In this document: one piece after another, positions 51,905 to 60,665 of the stretch | How positions within the stretch are numbered: the first letter of the stretch is position 1 | How the letters are laid out: every line of letters begins with the position of its first letter | Assembly: GCA_965220265.1 (NCBI GenBank) | Contig: CBDCPM010000004.1 | Location: 1,240,001-1,304,000 of the forward strand | Direction of reading: 5' to 3' | Origin: Bin87 sp965220265 | GTDB lineage: Bacteria; Chloroflexota; Dehalococcoidia; Lucifugimonadales; UBA3495 | Length of the DNA stretch: 64,000 bases | The notes under the pieces: generated by a model | The model's database searches: none | What the model saw: only the letters and a program-made list of their open reading frames with translations | Told to the model about the DNA's origin: nothing | Made by a program: the position numbers and the translations under genes

Positions 51905-53358
51905 GTAACTGTTCAGAGTTGGTGAGGTAAATTGGCCGAAGGCGGGCTGCCAGACGCTGGCACGGGTGGCGGTGGTTATGTCATATAGAGGGAGTGGATA
52001 CTGAGAGTGACCTGATCACCGCCGACCGCGATTTCCTCATCGCCATCATCGCCCAACTGCAGGCCACCGTTCTGGAACAGCAGCGGGTGATTGAGCGGTT
52101 GGAGCGGCGGATTGCCGAACTGGAAGGCCGGGCGAAACCGGACGGCCCGCCGCGAATGCCCGGCCTCAAGGCGAAATCGGGCCGCCAGCCGCCAGCGCAG
52201 CAGCAGCCCCGAAAGCAGCGACGCCACGGCTTCGCCCGCCCGCGCATGACACCGACCCATCGGGTGGAGCACGTGGTGGAGAGCTGTCCCGATTGCGGGA
52301 CGCACCTGTCCGGCGGCTGGGTCCAGCGCACCCGGGAAGTCATCGAGTTGCCGGTGGTTCCGGTGCAAGTCACCGAGCATGTCTTCATCGCCAGGACCTG
52401 CCCAGTGTGTCGGCGGCGCCGAGTGCCCACCGCGCAACTGGACGGCGTGGCACTGGGGCGCCAACGCCTGGGCGTCAACCTGATCAGCCGCATCGCCACG
52501 CTACGGGAAGAAGGGCGCCTGCCGATCCGCAGTATCCAGTGGTATCTGCGCACCGTCCATCAGCTGCGCCTCAGCGTGGGGGCCATTGTGAGCGCCATTC
52601 ATCAGACCGCGCAACAGGCCCAACCAGCAGTGGCCGCGATGGTGGACCGCATCCGCGCCAGCCCAGTGGTCCACGCCGACGAAACCGGCTGGCGTCAGAA
52701 TGGGAACAACGGTTACGTCTGGACTTTCAGCACCCCCACCGAGCGCTACTTCCTGCGGCGGGGTCGGGGCAAGGCGGTGGTGGACGAAGCGCTGGGCGAG
52801 GCATTCTCCGGAGTACTGGTCAGCGATTTCTACGCCGCCTACCACCATTACGATGGCCCCAAGCAACGGTGCTGGGCGCACCTGCTGCGGGACATCCACG
52901 ACTTGGTGGCCCTCTACCTCAAAGAGGCCCCGCTGGCCCGCTGGGCGGCGGCAGTCCATCGACTCTACGAGGAAGCCAAAGCCTTCTCTCATCCTCAGGC
53001 CCAGCGACGGCGCACTGCTCAACTGGCCTTGGAGCGGAAGCTGCTGGCCATCTGCCAGTCCTTTCCTGGCTGACCCGCTAGCCGTTCAGGCCAAACTGTG
53101 CCGGCGCATTGAGCGCCACATCAAGGAACTCTTCGTCTTCGTGGCCGAACCAGACGTGCCAGCGGACAACAACCCCGCCGAGCGCAGCCTGCGTCATCTG
53201 GTCATCAGCCGCAAGGTCAGCGGCGGCACCCGCTCGGAGCAGGGCACCGAGAGCAAGATGACGCTGGCATCCATCTTCGGCGCCTGGCGCGCCCAAGGAC
53301 TAAATCCTCTCGCCGCCTGCCGTCAGCTGCTCGTTTCCCCTCGACTCTGAACTGTTAC
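51905..53358 (+). mobile_element. IS66-family insertion sequence (1454 bp)
   Basis: The left end GTAACTGTTCAGAGTTG and the inverted right end GTAACAGTTCAGAGTCG enclose a single transposase. There is a direct repeat CATTG on both sides (51900-51904 and 53359-53363). This is shorter than the 8 bp usual for the family, so the flanks may have changed. The ends match those of the 114-bp MITEs at 15427 and 22724. Confidence 0.88.
51994..53350 (+). pseudogene. IS66 transposase, frameshifted near the 3' end
   Basis: The start is GTG 51994. Coiled coil at about 15-45, zinc-finger-like CPDCG and CPVCRRR, and the catalytic HADETGW and VLVSDFYAAYHHYDGPKQRCWAHLLRD are in the first frame, which ends at 53073. 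The C-terminal domain continues in the next frame: PFLADPLAVQAKLCRRIERHI, VPADNNPAERSLRHLVISRKVSGGTRSEQGTESKMTLASIFGAWRAQGLNP, including the catalytic Glu. A one-base shift near 53060 (TCCTTTCCTGG) separates them. No tnpA/tnpB accessory genes are present. Confidence 0.88.
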
Positions 53359-53360
53359 CA

Positions 53361-53615
53361 TTGGAACCCTTGCTCAGCCCATTGCCCGATTTGAACCTGG
53401 CAGGCATCGATTGGGTCATCGTCGGGGGGGAGTCTGGCCCTGGCGCTCGTGAGATGAAGGAAGAGTGGGCCATAGACATCCGTGACCAGTGCCAGGCTGC
53501 CGGCGTGCCTTTCCACTTCAAGCAATGGGGCGGGGTTCTCAAGAAACGTAACGGCCGCGTCCTCGACGGCAGGACTTGGGACGAAACCCCTACTGAGCCG
53601 GCGGCTCAACCATAG
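53361..53615 (+). pseudogene. C-terminal fragment of a DUF5131 (phage Gp37/Gp68-like) protein
   Basis: The 84 codons start at the IS66 right end: LEPLLSPLPDLNLAGIDWVIVGGESGPGAREMKEEWAIDIRDQCQAAGVPFHFKQWGG, then GRVLDGRTWDETP. These are the conserved C-terminal motifs of DUF5131. The N-terminal cysteine cluster of the family is not found left of the insertion, so the gene was cut and its 5' part lost. Confidence 0.8.
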
Positions 53616-53620
53616 CAAAT

Positions 53621-53644
53621 GCCCCCTCCCAACCGGGAAGGGGC
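53621..53644 (-). terminator. Probable terminator of the ilv-leu operon
   Basis: GCCCCTTCCC pairs with GGGAGGGGGC on the minus strand, followed by ATTTGC, 34 bases after the leuA stop. The T-run is short. Confidence 0.55.
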
Positions 53645-53677
53645 GCAAGTCTCACGTTGGTGGTTCGGCGCGGCAGA

Positions 53678-55237
53678 TTAGTCCGGCGTCGTCCCCACCT
53701 CCGGCAGCGACATCTCTTCGTCCGCCGCCAGCATCCGGTTCACCGCGCTCAGGTACGCCTGCGCGCTGGCCACGATGATGTCCGTGTTGGCGCTGCGGCC
53801 CGAGAACATCCGGCCGCTGTTCTCAATCCGCATCGTGACGGATCCCACGGAGTCCAGTCCCTCGGAGACCGCCTGCACCTGGAAGTCGGCCAGCCTGCTG
53901 GTGCATCCGATCACCCGGTCAATGGCGCGGCAAACCGCGTCCACGGGTCCGTTGCCTGTGGAGGCGTCGGTCTTGGCGTTGCCGTCCGGCCCGATGAGCC
54001 TCACCGTCGCCGTCGGAATATCCTTGTCGCCGCTGGTGAAGTGCACCGTCTCCAGCGCGTAGGTCACCGGCTCCGATGACGTCCGGTTCTCCTCGTCCAT
54101 TAGGATTTCCAGATCCCGGTCGGTCACTTCGTTCTTCTTGTCCGCCAGCTCGACGAACCGCTCGTACACGCCGGTCACTTCCTCGCGGGTCAGCGAGTAG
54201 CCCAGCGCCTCCAGCCTGGCCTGCAGGCCGGCTCGGCCGCTCAGCTTGCCCAATACCAGCTGCACTTCCGGCGGCAGTCCAACCCGCTCGGGCTTCATTA
54301 CCTCGTAGGTGGAGCGGTCCTTCAGCACGCCGTCCTGGTGGATGCCCGAGGCGTGGCGGAAGGCGTTCTCGCCCACGATGGCCTTGTTGGCCTGCACGCT
54401 CATGCCGGTGATGCGGCTCACCAGGCGGCTGCTCGAATAGATCTGCGTGGTGTCCACGTTCAACTCGACGCCGAACAGGTCCTTGCGGGTGTCCAGCGCC
54501 ATTATGATCTCTTCCAGCGAGGCGTTGCCGGCCCGCTCCCCGATGCCATTGATGCAGCCTTCCACCTGGCGTGCGCCCACTTCGATGGCGGCCAGGCTGT
54601 TGGACACGGCCAGGCCCAGGTCGTTGTGGCAGTGCACGGACAGGGTGACGTTTTCTATGCCCGCCACGTTGCTCTGGATATCTCTCAGCAGCGTCTGGAA
54701 GTCCGACGGGATGGCGTAGCCAACGGTGTCGGCGATGTTGATGGTGTTCGCCCCGACCTTCATGACCTCTTCCAGCATCCGGTACAGGTAGTCCGGGTTG
54801 GTGCGCGTGGCGTCCATCGGCGAGAACTCGACGTCCTCGCAGTAGTCCCGGGCCCGGGACACCATGTCCACCGCCATCGTCATCACGTCTTCCCGGTCCT
54901 TCCGCAGCTGGTGCATCTGGTGGATTTCCGACGACGACAGGAACACGTGAATGCGCGGCTTTTTGGCGCTCTTGATGGCGTTCCACGCGGCGTCAACGTC
55001 GCCGGCAACCGCGCGAGACAGCGAGCAGATGATCGGCCCGTGCACGTCCTCGGCGATCCGCTGGACGGCCTGGAAGTCTCCCGGCGAACTCGCCGCGAAA
55101 CCGGCCTCGATGATGTCCACCTTCAGGCGACCGAGTTGCCGCGCGATCTGCAGCTTTTCGTCCACCGTCATGCCGATGCCGGCAGACTGTTCTCCATCCC
55201 GGAGCGTGGTGTCGAGGAATTTTACTTGTGCAACCAT
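53678..55237 (-). CDS. leuA: 2-isopropylmalate synthase
   Basis: The first committed step of leucine synthesis, condensing acetyl-CoA with 2-oxoisovalerate. The 519-residue, full-length protein begins VKFLDTTLRDGEQSAGIGMTVDEK (metal and substrate binding). It has LSVHCHNDLGLAVSNSLAAIEVGARQVEGCINGIGERAGN (metal-binding HxH and domain signature). The C-terminal regulatory LeuA-dimer domain (about residues 395-510) gives leucine feedback inhibition. It is the last gene of the ilvB-ilvN-ilvC-leuA run and lies about 240 bases after ilvC. Confidence 0.96.
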   Translation of the reverse strand: MVAQVKFLDTTLRDGEQSAGIGMTVDEKLQIARQLGRLKVDIIEAGFAASSPGDFQAVQRIAEDVHGPIICSLSRAVAGDVDAAWNAIKSAKKPRIHVFLSSSEIHQMHQLRKDREDVMTMAVDMVSRARDYCEDVEFSPMDATRTNPDYLYRMLEEVMKVGANTINIADTVGYAIPSDFQTLLRDIQSNVAGIENVTLSVHCHNDLGLAVSNSLAAIEVGARQVEGCINGIGERAGNASLEEIIMALDTRKDLFGVELNVDTTQIYSSSRLVSRITGMSVQANKAIVGENAFRHASGIHQDGVLKDRSTYEVMKPERVGLPPEVQLVLGKLSGRAGLQARLEALGYSLTREEVTGVYERFVELADKKNEVTDRDLEILMDEENRTSSEPVTYALETVHFTSGDKDIPTATVRLIGPDGNAKTDASTGNGPVDAVCRAIDRVIGCTSRLADFQVQAVSEGLDSVGSVTMRIENSGRMFSGRSANTDIIVASAQAYLSAVNRMLAADEEMSLPEVGTTPD

Positions 55238-55478
55238 TTGGTTCCTTTCCCTCCCTGGGGTTGGGCGCCCAACCGGGGCGCATTGGCGTTAAACCGTTAC
55301 TTCATGCTCGTCGGGGAAAGGCCGGGCAGGCACACGCAGTCCACCGCAGCCAGCCTCGCCAAGACCAGACTGCGATGGTGAACTGCTCTGCACAGTACCT
55401 CCATGCCCATGTGTCACCTCCTGCTTGCGCTTCCCGTCATTCCCGCGAAAGCGGGAATCCAGTGGGTTGCCTGAACAA
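55238..55478. repeat. Spacer with a palindromic ATTCCCGCGAAAGCGGGAAT repeat
   Basis: At 55438-55463 GTCATTCCCGCGAAAGCGGG is followed by AATCCAG, a dispersed palindrome. Related copies lie at 56533 and, degenerate, at 23840 and 1150. Nothing else recognised. Confidence 0.6.
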
Positions 55479-56489
55479 TTACTCGATCTCCCGCGGGTTC
55501 ATCCACGGCATCATCTCGCGCAGGCCACGGCCCACCTCGTGGATGCGGCTGGTGCGCGCCTCCTGGCGCAGGCGCAGGAAGTTGTGCCGCCCTTCGTCGC
55601 ACTCCGCCATCCATTCCTGGGCAAAGGACCCGCTCTGGATGTCGTCCAGCACCCGGTTCATGTTCTCCCGCACGTGGTCGTCCACCACACGGGTGCCCCG
55701 GGTCAGGTCGCCGTACTCGGCCGTGTCGCTCACCGAGTAGCGCATGTAGTTGAACCCGCCCTGCTGGATCAGGTCAACGATCATCTTCAGCTCGTGCAGG
55801 CACTCGAAGTACGCGATTTCCGGCGGATATCCTCGCTCCACCAGCGTCTCGAACGCCAGGTTGATCAGCGCGGTCACGCCGCCGCACAGCACCGACTGCT
55901 CGCCAAACAGGTCGCTCTCCGTCTCATCCTTGAAGGTCGTTTCCAGCACGCCGGCGCGGGCGCAGCCGATGCCCGAGGCATAGGCCAGCGCGATGTTCTT
56001 CGCGTTGCCCGTGGCGTCTTGGTGCACCGCCAGCAGGCACGGCACGCCGATGCCCTGCTCCACGAAGTGCTCCCGCATCCGGTGGCCCGGCGCCTTGGGC
56101 GCGATCATCATCACGTCCACCGACGGCGGCGGCACCACGAACTGGTAATGGATGGTGAAGCCGTGGGCGAACATCAGGGCTTTGCCCTGGCCCAGGTTGG
56201 GCTCGATCTCCTCCCGGTACACGTCCTTCTGCACGTGGTCGGGTATCGCAACCATCAGCACGTCCGACGCCTTGGCCACCTCCGCCACGCTGCCAACTTC
56301 CAGTCCCGCGTCCCGCGCCACCTGGCGACTGGCGCTGCCCTCGTACAGGCCCACCATCACCTTCATCCCGCTGTCGTGCAGGTTCAGGGCGTGGGCGTGT
56401 CCCTGGCTGCCGTAGCCCACCATGCCAACGGTCTTGCCCTCCAGGAAGGACATGTCGGCGTCTTTCTCGGTGTAAATGTTCACTGCCAT
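55479..56489 (-). CDS. ilvC: Ketol-acid reductoisomerase
   Basis: NADPH-dependent isomeroreduction of acetolactate and acetohydroxybutyrate in valine and isoleucine synthesis. The 336-residue class I enzyme has GMVGYGSQGHAHALNLHDSGMKVMVGL (Rossmann motif near residue 20), MMIAPKAPGHRMREHF, and the acidic metal-binding ETESDLFGEQSVLCGG and CLHELKMIVDLIQQGG knotted domain. It is located between ilvN and leuA on the minus strand and is expected to be co-transcribed under T-box control. Confidence 0.96.
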   Translation of the reverse strand: MAVNIYTEKDADMSFLEGKTVGMVGYGSQGHAHALNLHDSGMKVMVGLYEGSASRQVARDAGLEVGSVAEVAKASDVLMVAIPDHVQKDVYREEIEPNLGQGKALMFAHGFTIHYQFVVPPPSVDVMMIAPKAPGHRMREHFVEQGIGVPCLLAVHQDATGNAKNIALAYASGIGCARAGVLETTFKDETESDLFGEQSVLCGGVTALINLAFETLVERGYPPEIAYFECLHELKMIVDLIQQGGFNYMRYSVSDTAEYGDLTRGTRVVDDHVRENMNRVLDDIQSGSFAQEWMAECDEGRHNFLRLRQEARTSRIHEVGRGLREMMPWMNPREIE

Positions 56490-56622
56490 GCTAGTTCATC
56501 CTCGTTTGGCCAAGGTTGTGTCGGATACTTCCCGTCATTCCCGTGAAAGCGAGAGTCCAGGAAAACGGTTTTGCTTGGTACATGTCTGGATTCCGGCTCA
56601 GGGCCGGAATGATGCACGCAGA

Positions 56623-57228
56623 TTAGACTCCCTCGTAGCGCCCCGGCGCCAGGCTAACTGCCGGCTCCGCCGTGGCTCCGTTCCGTCCCATGATGACCGC
56701 GTCAGCTCCCACGTCGTCGCTGATCCGCCCGCCGGTCTTACCGCGAACCATGGCCACGCGCCCCGTGCGCATCAGTTCCAGGATGCCGAACGGCCGCAGC
56801 AGGTCGTACAGCGCGTCGATCTTTTCCTCTTCGCCGGTGGTCTCCACTACCAGCGATAGGGTGCCGACATCCACCACCTTTGCCCGGAACAGGTTGATTA
56901 TCTCCAGGATTTCGCTGCGGTTCGTGGGCGTGGTCCGCACCTTGATCAGTGCCAGCTCCCGCGCCACCACGTCCTCGTCGGATATGTTGGATACTTTCAC
57001 CACGTCCACCAGTTTGTCCAGGTGGCGGGTGGCCTGCTCCACCGTGTACTGGTCGCCGGTGACCACGAAGGTCAGCCGCGAAAGGCCCTTCTGCTCGCTG
57101 GCGCCCACCGCCAGGCTGGCGATGTTGAACCCGCGCCGCCGGAACAGGCTGGCCACCCGGGTCAGGACCCCGGGCCGGTCCTGCACCAGCGCGATGATAG
57201 TGTGCTGCTGCGTGCTAGGCGCTTGCAA
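56623..57228 (-). CDS. ilvN: Acetolactate synthase regulatory subunit
   Basis: A small subunit that activates IlvB and confers valine feedback. The 201-residue protein has an N-terminal ACT domain (HTIIALVQDRPGVLTRVASLFRRRGFNIASLAVG), then RELALIKV and the second ACT-like C-terminal domain ILEIINLFRAKVVDVGTLSLVVETTG. It has a tail of about 35 residues beyond the usual 165. It follows the HRDC fragment by 39 bases; the expected direct contact with ilvB is broken by about 1.1 kb of inserted genes. Confidence 0.95.
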   Translation of the reverse strand: MQAPSTQQHTIIALVQDRPGVLTRVASLFRRRGFNIASLAVGASEQKGLSRLTFVVTGDQYTVEQATRHLDKLVDVVKVSNISDEDVVARELALIKVRTTPTNRSEILEIINLFRAKVVDVGTLSLVVETTGEEEKIDALYDLLRPFGILELMRTGRVAMVRGKTGGRISDDVGADAVIMGRNGATAEPAVSLAPGRYEGV

Positions 57229-57267
57229 AATTCGCCTCCTGGTGTCTTTTCATTGTGGCCTCCTCGA

Positions 57268-57468
57268 CTAAACCCATTGTCCGCGCACGATCGCGATAAT
57301 GGTGTTGCCGTGCTGTTCAACGGTTGCCTGTCCTACACCAGGGATATCGCGCAACTGGCGGAGGTCGGTAGGACGCTGTTCAGCGATGAGCGAAATAACC
57401 TTTTCGGTCAGTACGAAGAACGATGGCACACCCCGCCACCCAGCTTCCTGTTCGCGGTATCGCTTCAA
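57268..57468 (-). CDS. Isolated HRDC-domain fragment
   Basis: 66 codons from a TTG: LKRYREQEAGWRGVPSFFVLTEKVISLIAEQRPTDLRQLRDIPGVGQATVEQHGNTIIAIVRGQWV. This is the complete HRDC nucleic-acid-binding helix bundle seen at the C-terminus of RecQ and in some UvrD/nuclease fusions. The frame is open upstream for about 18 codons, overlaps the end of the nuclease-like gene, and has no ATG or GTG. It may therefore be the natural C-terminal domain of that protein separated by one frameshift. Confidence 0.7.
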   Translation of the reverse strand: MKRYREQEAGWRGVPSFFVLTEKVISLIAEQRPTDLRQLRDIPGVGQATVEQHGNTIIAIVRGQWV

Positions 57469-57484
57469 GTTGTTGACAATAGTG

Positions 57485-58297
57485 TCACGGTCGGGAGCCG
57501 CTTGGTACGTGGTTGCCGTCGTTTAGAGGTGGGTTGCTGATATCAACCTGCAAGGCAGACTTACCCAAGGCATGGCTGATCTTCGCAGCTGCTTCTTCTA
57601 AAGCACCATTGTTTATGTCGATGGTTTCCCGGAGCGTCGGTGTGCCTCTCGAAACCGAACAAATCTGCCAGAAGCGCCCGGTGGTGAGCACCGCTACACT
57701 GCCGTCGCTCAAATGGTGGGCATATTTGTTGAGCTGCGTTCCATAATCGGGTGAGTATTCGCGATCCAACCGCTTTGCCTCAATGAATGCCACTGGAGAC
57801 CCCTCATATATCAGTGCAATATCCGGCCTGTCTCCCCTAGGGCCGACGACTTGATATTCCCTTTGAACCTGTGCTGGATCACGTTCATTCCATCCCAAGC
57901 CAGCGAGCACAGGCATGATCAGGTATTGGATGGTGTTGGTCTCGTGGTTTTCGCACGCTTGTTGGTGGAAGGTGAGATTCACCCGCGCTTGGCCGATTCC
58001 TCGCGCGGCCTCTGACGAGGGAGCCTTGTCGACTGACGCCGGCTGCTGGTCCCATCCTCTGCTGTCGTCAACATTCTTTCCGCGCTGTTCTCGAATTTGC
58101 TGACTTTTGTGGCCGCACTGCGGGCAGAACTGTGCCGGTGGCGGGTCGCAGAGCACCCTGCAATTTGGGCATTCTTTAATGTCGCCTTTTCGGACAGCAT
58201 CAAAGTGTGTCCCGAACAGCGTATGAGTCGGACGGTTGGTGCGGTTGGCACAACCGCGTACGACGCACATTTTAGGGCCTGTAGGTCTACTGCTCAT
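57485..58297 (-). CDS. Zinc-ribbon plus HsdR_N-type nuclease domain protein inside the ilv operon
   Basis: A 270-residue protein. The N-terminal 60 residues hold Cys pairs (CVVRGC, CPNC...CPQCG). Residues about 112-230 match the type I restriction HsdR N-terminal nuclease: NTIQYLIMPVLAGLGWNE, VQREYQVVGPRGDRPDIALIYEGSPVAFIEAKRLD (PD...ExK), then YGTQLNKYAHHLSDGSVAVLTTGRFWQIC. The three key residues (Asp, Glu, Lys) are present. It starts 24 bases after ilvB, ahead of ilvN, so it is transcribed with the operon. The gene has no metabolic logic there. An HRDC domain follows in an overlapping frame. Confidence 0.8.
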   Translation of the reverse strand: MSSRPTGPKMCVVRGCANRTNRPTHTLFGTHFDAVRKGDIKECPNCRVLCDPPPAQFCPQCGHKSQQIREQRGKNVDDSRGWDQQPASVDKAPSSEAARGIGQARVNLTFHQQACENHETNTIQYLIMPVLAGLGWNERDPAQVQREYQVVGPRGDRPDIALIYEGSPVAFIEAKRLDREYSPDYGTQLNKYAHHLSDGSVAVLTTGRFWQICSVSRGTPTLRETIDINNGALEEAAAKISHALGKSALQVDISNPPLNDGNHVPSGSRP

Positions 58298-58321
58298 GGA
58301 GTTTCATTCTCATGGCTGCGG

Positions 58322-60019
58322 TTAGTTGACGATCCCCTCGGCCTCGGGCTCTTCCAGCATCTCGTGCACCGACTCTCCGGCCGGGATCATCGGGTACACG
58401 AACTCGTCTTCCTTCACCACGAAGTCCACCACCACCGGCCCCGGCGTCTCCATCGCTTCCTGGATCGCGCCGGATACCTCTTCCTGCTTGGTGACCCGGA
58501 TGCCCCGGATGCCGTAGGCATTGGCCAGCTTCACGAAGTCTGGGTTCCCGCTGTAAATGGTGGCGAAGAAGTCCTTGTCGTAGAAGAAGTCCTGCCACTG
58601 CCGCACCATCCCCAGCGACCCGTTATTAAGGATGGCGTACTTAACGTCAATCTTGTTCTCCACCGCCGTGGCCAGGTCGCACAGCGTCATCTGGAACCCA
58701 CCGTCGCCGGCGATGGACCACACGACCTTGTCCGGCCGGCCCACCTTGGCTCCCAGCGCCGCCGGCACTTCGAACCCCATGGCTCCGCTGCCGCCGGAGG
58801 TGATTAGCGAGTTCGGCTCCTTGTAACGGTAGTGCTGCGCCGCCCACATCTGGTGCTGGCCGACGCCGGTCACGATGATGGCATCTCCGTTGGTCTCGTC
58901 CGAAATTTGCTTCATCACCTGCTGCGGCAGCAGCTCTTCCGACTTGCGGATGAACAGCGAAGGATGCTCCACCCGCAGCGTGTCCGTCTCCTTGATCCAG
59001 TCCAGGTGCACGTTGGATTGCACCATTGGTATCAGCGCGCGCAGGCTCGCCTTCAGGTCGCCCAGCACCGGCGCGTCGGCCACCACGTTCTTGTTGATCT
59101 CGGTGGCGTCCACGTCCACGTGAACGATCTTGGCTCTGGGCGCGAAGTCGCTGAGCCGTCCGGTCACCCGGTCGTCGAACCGCGCCCCCAGCGATATCAC
59201 CAGGTCCGAGCGGTCGATGGCCAGGCTCGCGTAGGCCATCCCGTGCATCCCCGGCATCCCCAGGTGCAGCACGTGCTCCGTGGACATTGCGCCGATGCCC
59301 AGCAGCGTGGTGATCACCGGGATCTGCGCCTTCTCCGCCAGCTCCCGCAGTTCGTCCCACGCCCGCGAGATCAGAACGCCGTGCCCGGCCAGGATTACCG
59401 GGCGCTCCGCCTGGTTTATCAGGCCGGCGGCGGCCCGCACCTGCCTCGGGTCCGGCTCTCCCGGTGGATGGTAGCCGGGCAGGTCCACCTCCTCCGGCCA
59501 CTCGAATTCTATCTTCTCGCCGGCCAGCACGTCCTTCGGCACGTCGATCAGGACGGGCCCCGGACGACCGGTGCGTGCGATGTAAAACGCTTCCTTGATG
59601 GCCGGCGCGATGTCACGCACGTCCATCACCAGGTAGTTGTGCTTGGTTATCGGCAGCGTGATTCCGGTGATGTCAGTCTCCTGGAAGGCGTCGCGCCCGA
59701 TGGCGGGCCGCGGCACCTGCCCCGTAATGCATACGATGGGCACCGAGTCCATCTGCGCTGCCATCAGGCCGGTTACCAGGTTCGTCGCCCCCGGCCCGGA
59801 GGTGGCGGAGCATACCCCCACCTTACCCGTGGCCCGGGCGTAGCCGTCCGCGGCCATCGCGGCGGCCTGCTCGTGCCGTACCAGGATGTGACGCAACTTG
59901 GGATAGCCGGACAGCGCGCCGTAGAACGGCAGTACCGCGCCGCCGGGCAGCCCGAATATCGTGTCCACGCCTTCGCGCAGCAGACTTTCGCAAATGATCT
60001 CCGCGCCTGTCATTTCCAT
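58322..60019 (-). CDS. ilvB: Acetolactate synthase catalytic subunit
   Basis: A TPP- and FAD-dependent enzyme condensing two pyruvates, or pyruvate with 2-oxobutyrate. The 565-residue protein has the catalytic Glu in VRHEQAAAMAADGYARATGKVGVC (residue about 49) and QTDSVPIV-like FAD region (AAQMDSVPIVCITGQVP). Its C-terminal TPP motif is GDGGFQMTLCDLATAVENKIDVKYAILNNGSLGMVRQWQ. Length is normal and the frame intact. It is the first gene of the operon and is preceded by a T-box leader about 50 bases upstream. Confidence 0.97.
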   Translation of the reverse strand: MEMTGAEIICESLLREGVDTIFGLPGGAVLPFYGALSGYPKLRHILVRHEQAAAMAADGYARATGKVGVCSATSGPGATNLVTGLMAAQMDSVPIVCITGQVPRPAIGRDAFQETDITGITLPITKHNYLVMDVRDIAPAIKEAFYIARTGRPGPVLIDVPKDVLAGEKIEFEWPEEVDLPGYHPPGEPDPRQVRAAAGLINQAERPVILAGHGVLISRAWDELRELAEKAQIPVITTLLGIGAMSTEHVLHLGMPGMHGMAYASLAIDRSDLVISLGARFDDRVTGRLSDFAPRAKIVHVDVDATEINKNVVADAPVLGDLKASLRALIPMVQSNVHLDWIKETDTLRVEHPSLFIRKSEELLPQQVMKQISDETNGDAIIVTGVGQHQMWAAQHYRYKEPNSLITSGGSGAMGFEVPAALGAKVGRPDKVVWSIAGDGGFQMTLCDLATAVENKIDVKYAILNNGSLGMVRQWQDFFYDKDFFATIYSGNPDFVKLANAYGIRGIRVTKQEEVSGAIQEAMETPGPVVVDFVVKEDEFVYPMIPAGESVHEMLEEPEAEGIVN

Positions 60020-60068
60020 AGTTCGGCTACTCCTGCAGTCTTTCCGGTTTCCGGTTCGGTCAGGGCAT

Positions 60069-60345
60069 AAAAAATCCCGACCCCGAAGGGACGGGTTGTG
60101 ATTCCCGCGGTACCACCCTTCTTTTCCGCGCCCCGCTCATCCATCGAGCGCCCAACGCGAAACTCTTTGTACACAGCCGTTATCGGAGCCGACCCGCTCG
60201 CCCTACTCACGCTTCCGCGCTTCAGCCGAGACGCTCCGGGGCGAGTTTGACATTTCTGGCCACCGACTTACACCAACCGTCGGCTCTCTATGAGGCCTTC
60301 CGCGCCTACTACTCCCCATCACCGCGATTTAACTGCCGAACATGC
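60069..60345 (-). promoter_or_regulatory. T-box riboswitch leader of the ilv-leu operon (probable Leu specifier)
   Basis: The T-box core AGGGTGGTACCGCGG lies at 60105-60119 on the minus strand. A terminator, CCCGTCCCTTCGGGGTCGGGA followed by TTTTTT, lies at 60069-60098. Stem I is recognised by GGGGAGTAG and by AGAGAGCCGACGGTTGGTG. The specifier region AAACTCGCCCCGGAGC points to CTC (Leu) at 60243-60245. Uncharged tRNA should stabilise the antiterminator and allow ilvB transcription. Confidence 0.88.
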
Positions 60346-60665
60346 TATCACCCGCGCCAAATGGTGTCAACGAAAACCGTAACGCGCGACGGGCAAATCG
60401 CGAGTCTGGGGAGCCGGGCATCGGTCCGACACGTGCGGGGCGAATTTCACGTTTCTTTCACGAGATATTCACGTTTGCCAGCACGAATTTCGCAGGATTT
60501 TCACAGGCTCTATGTAGCCTGCGGCTATCGTAATACGTTGCGGGCGAGTTCCATGCGCTAGCCGAATAACTGCTGCCTGCGGCCAAAACGTGCGCGTCCG
60601 ATTGTTTCCCGTGGCGTCGCTAAACCCGCGCCCATTCCCCGTTATAACCGAGGAGTGCCCACGCC
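60346..60665. other. Divergent spacer
   Basis: About 320 bases between the T-box leader and the surface-protein gene. It must contain promoters for both directions, but I cannot assign clear -35/-10 pairs. Confidence 0.4.
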
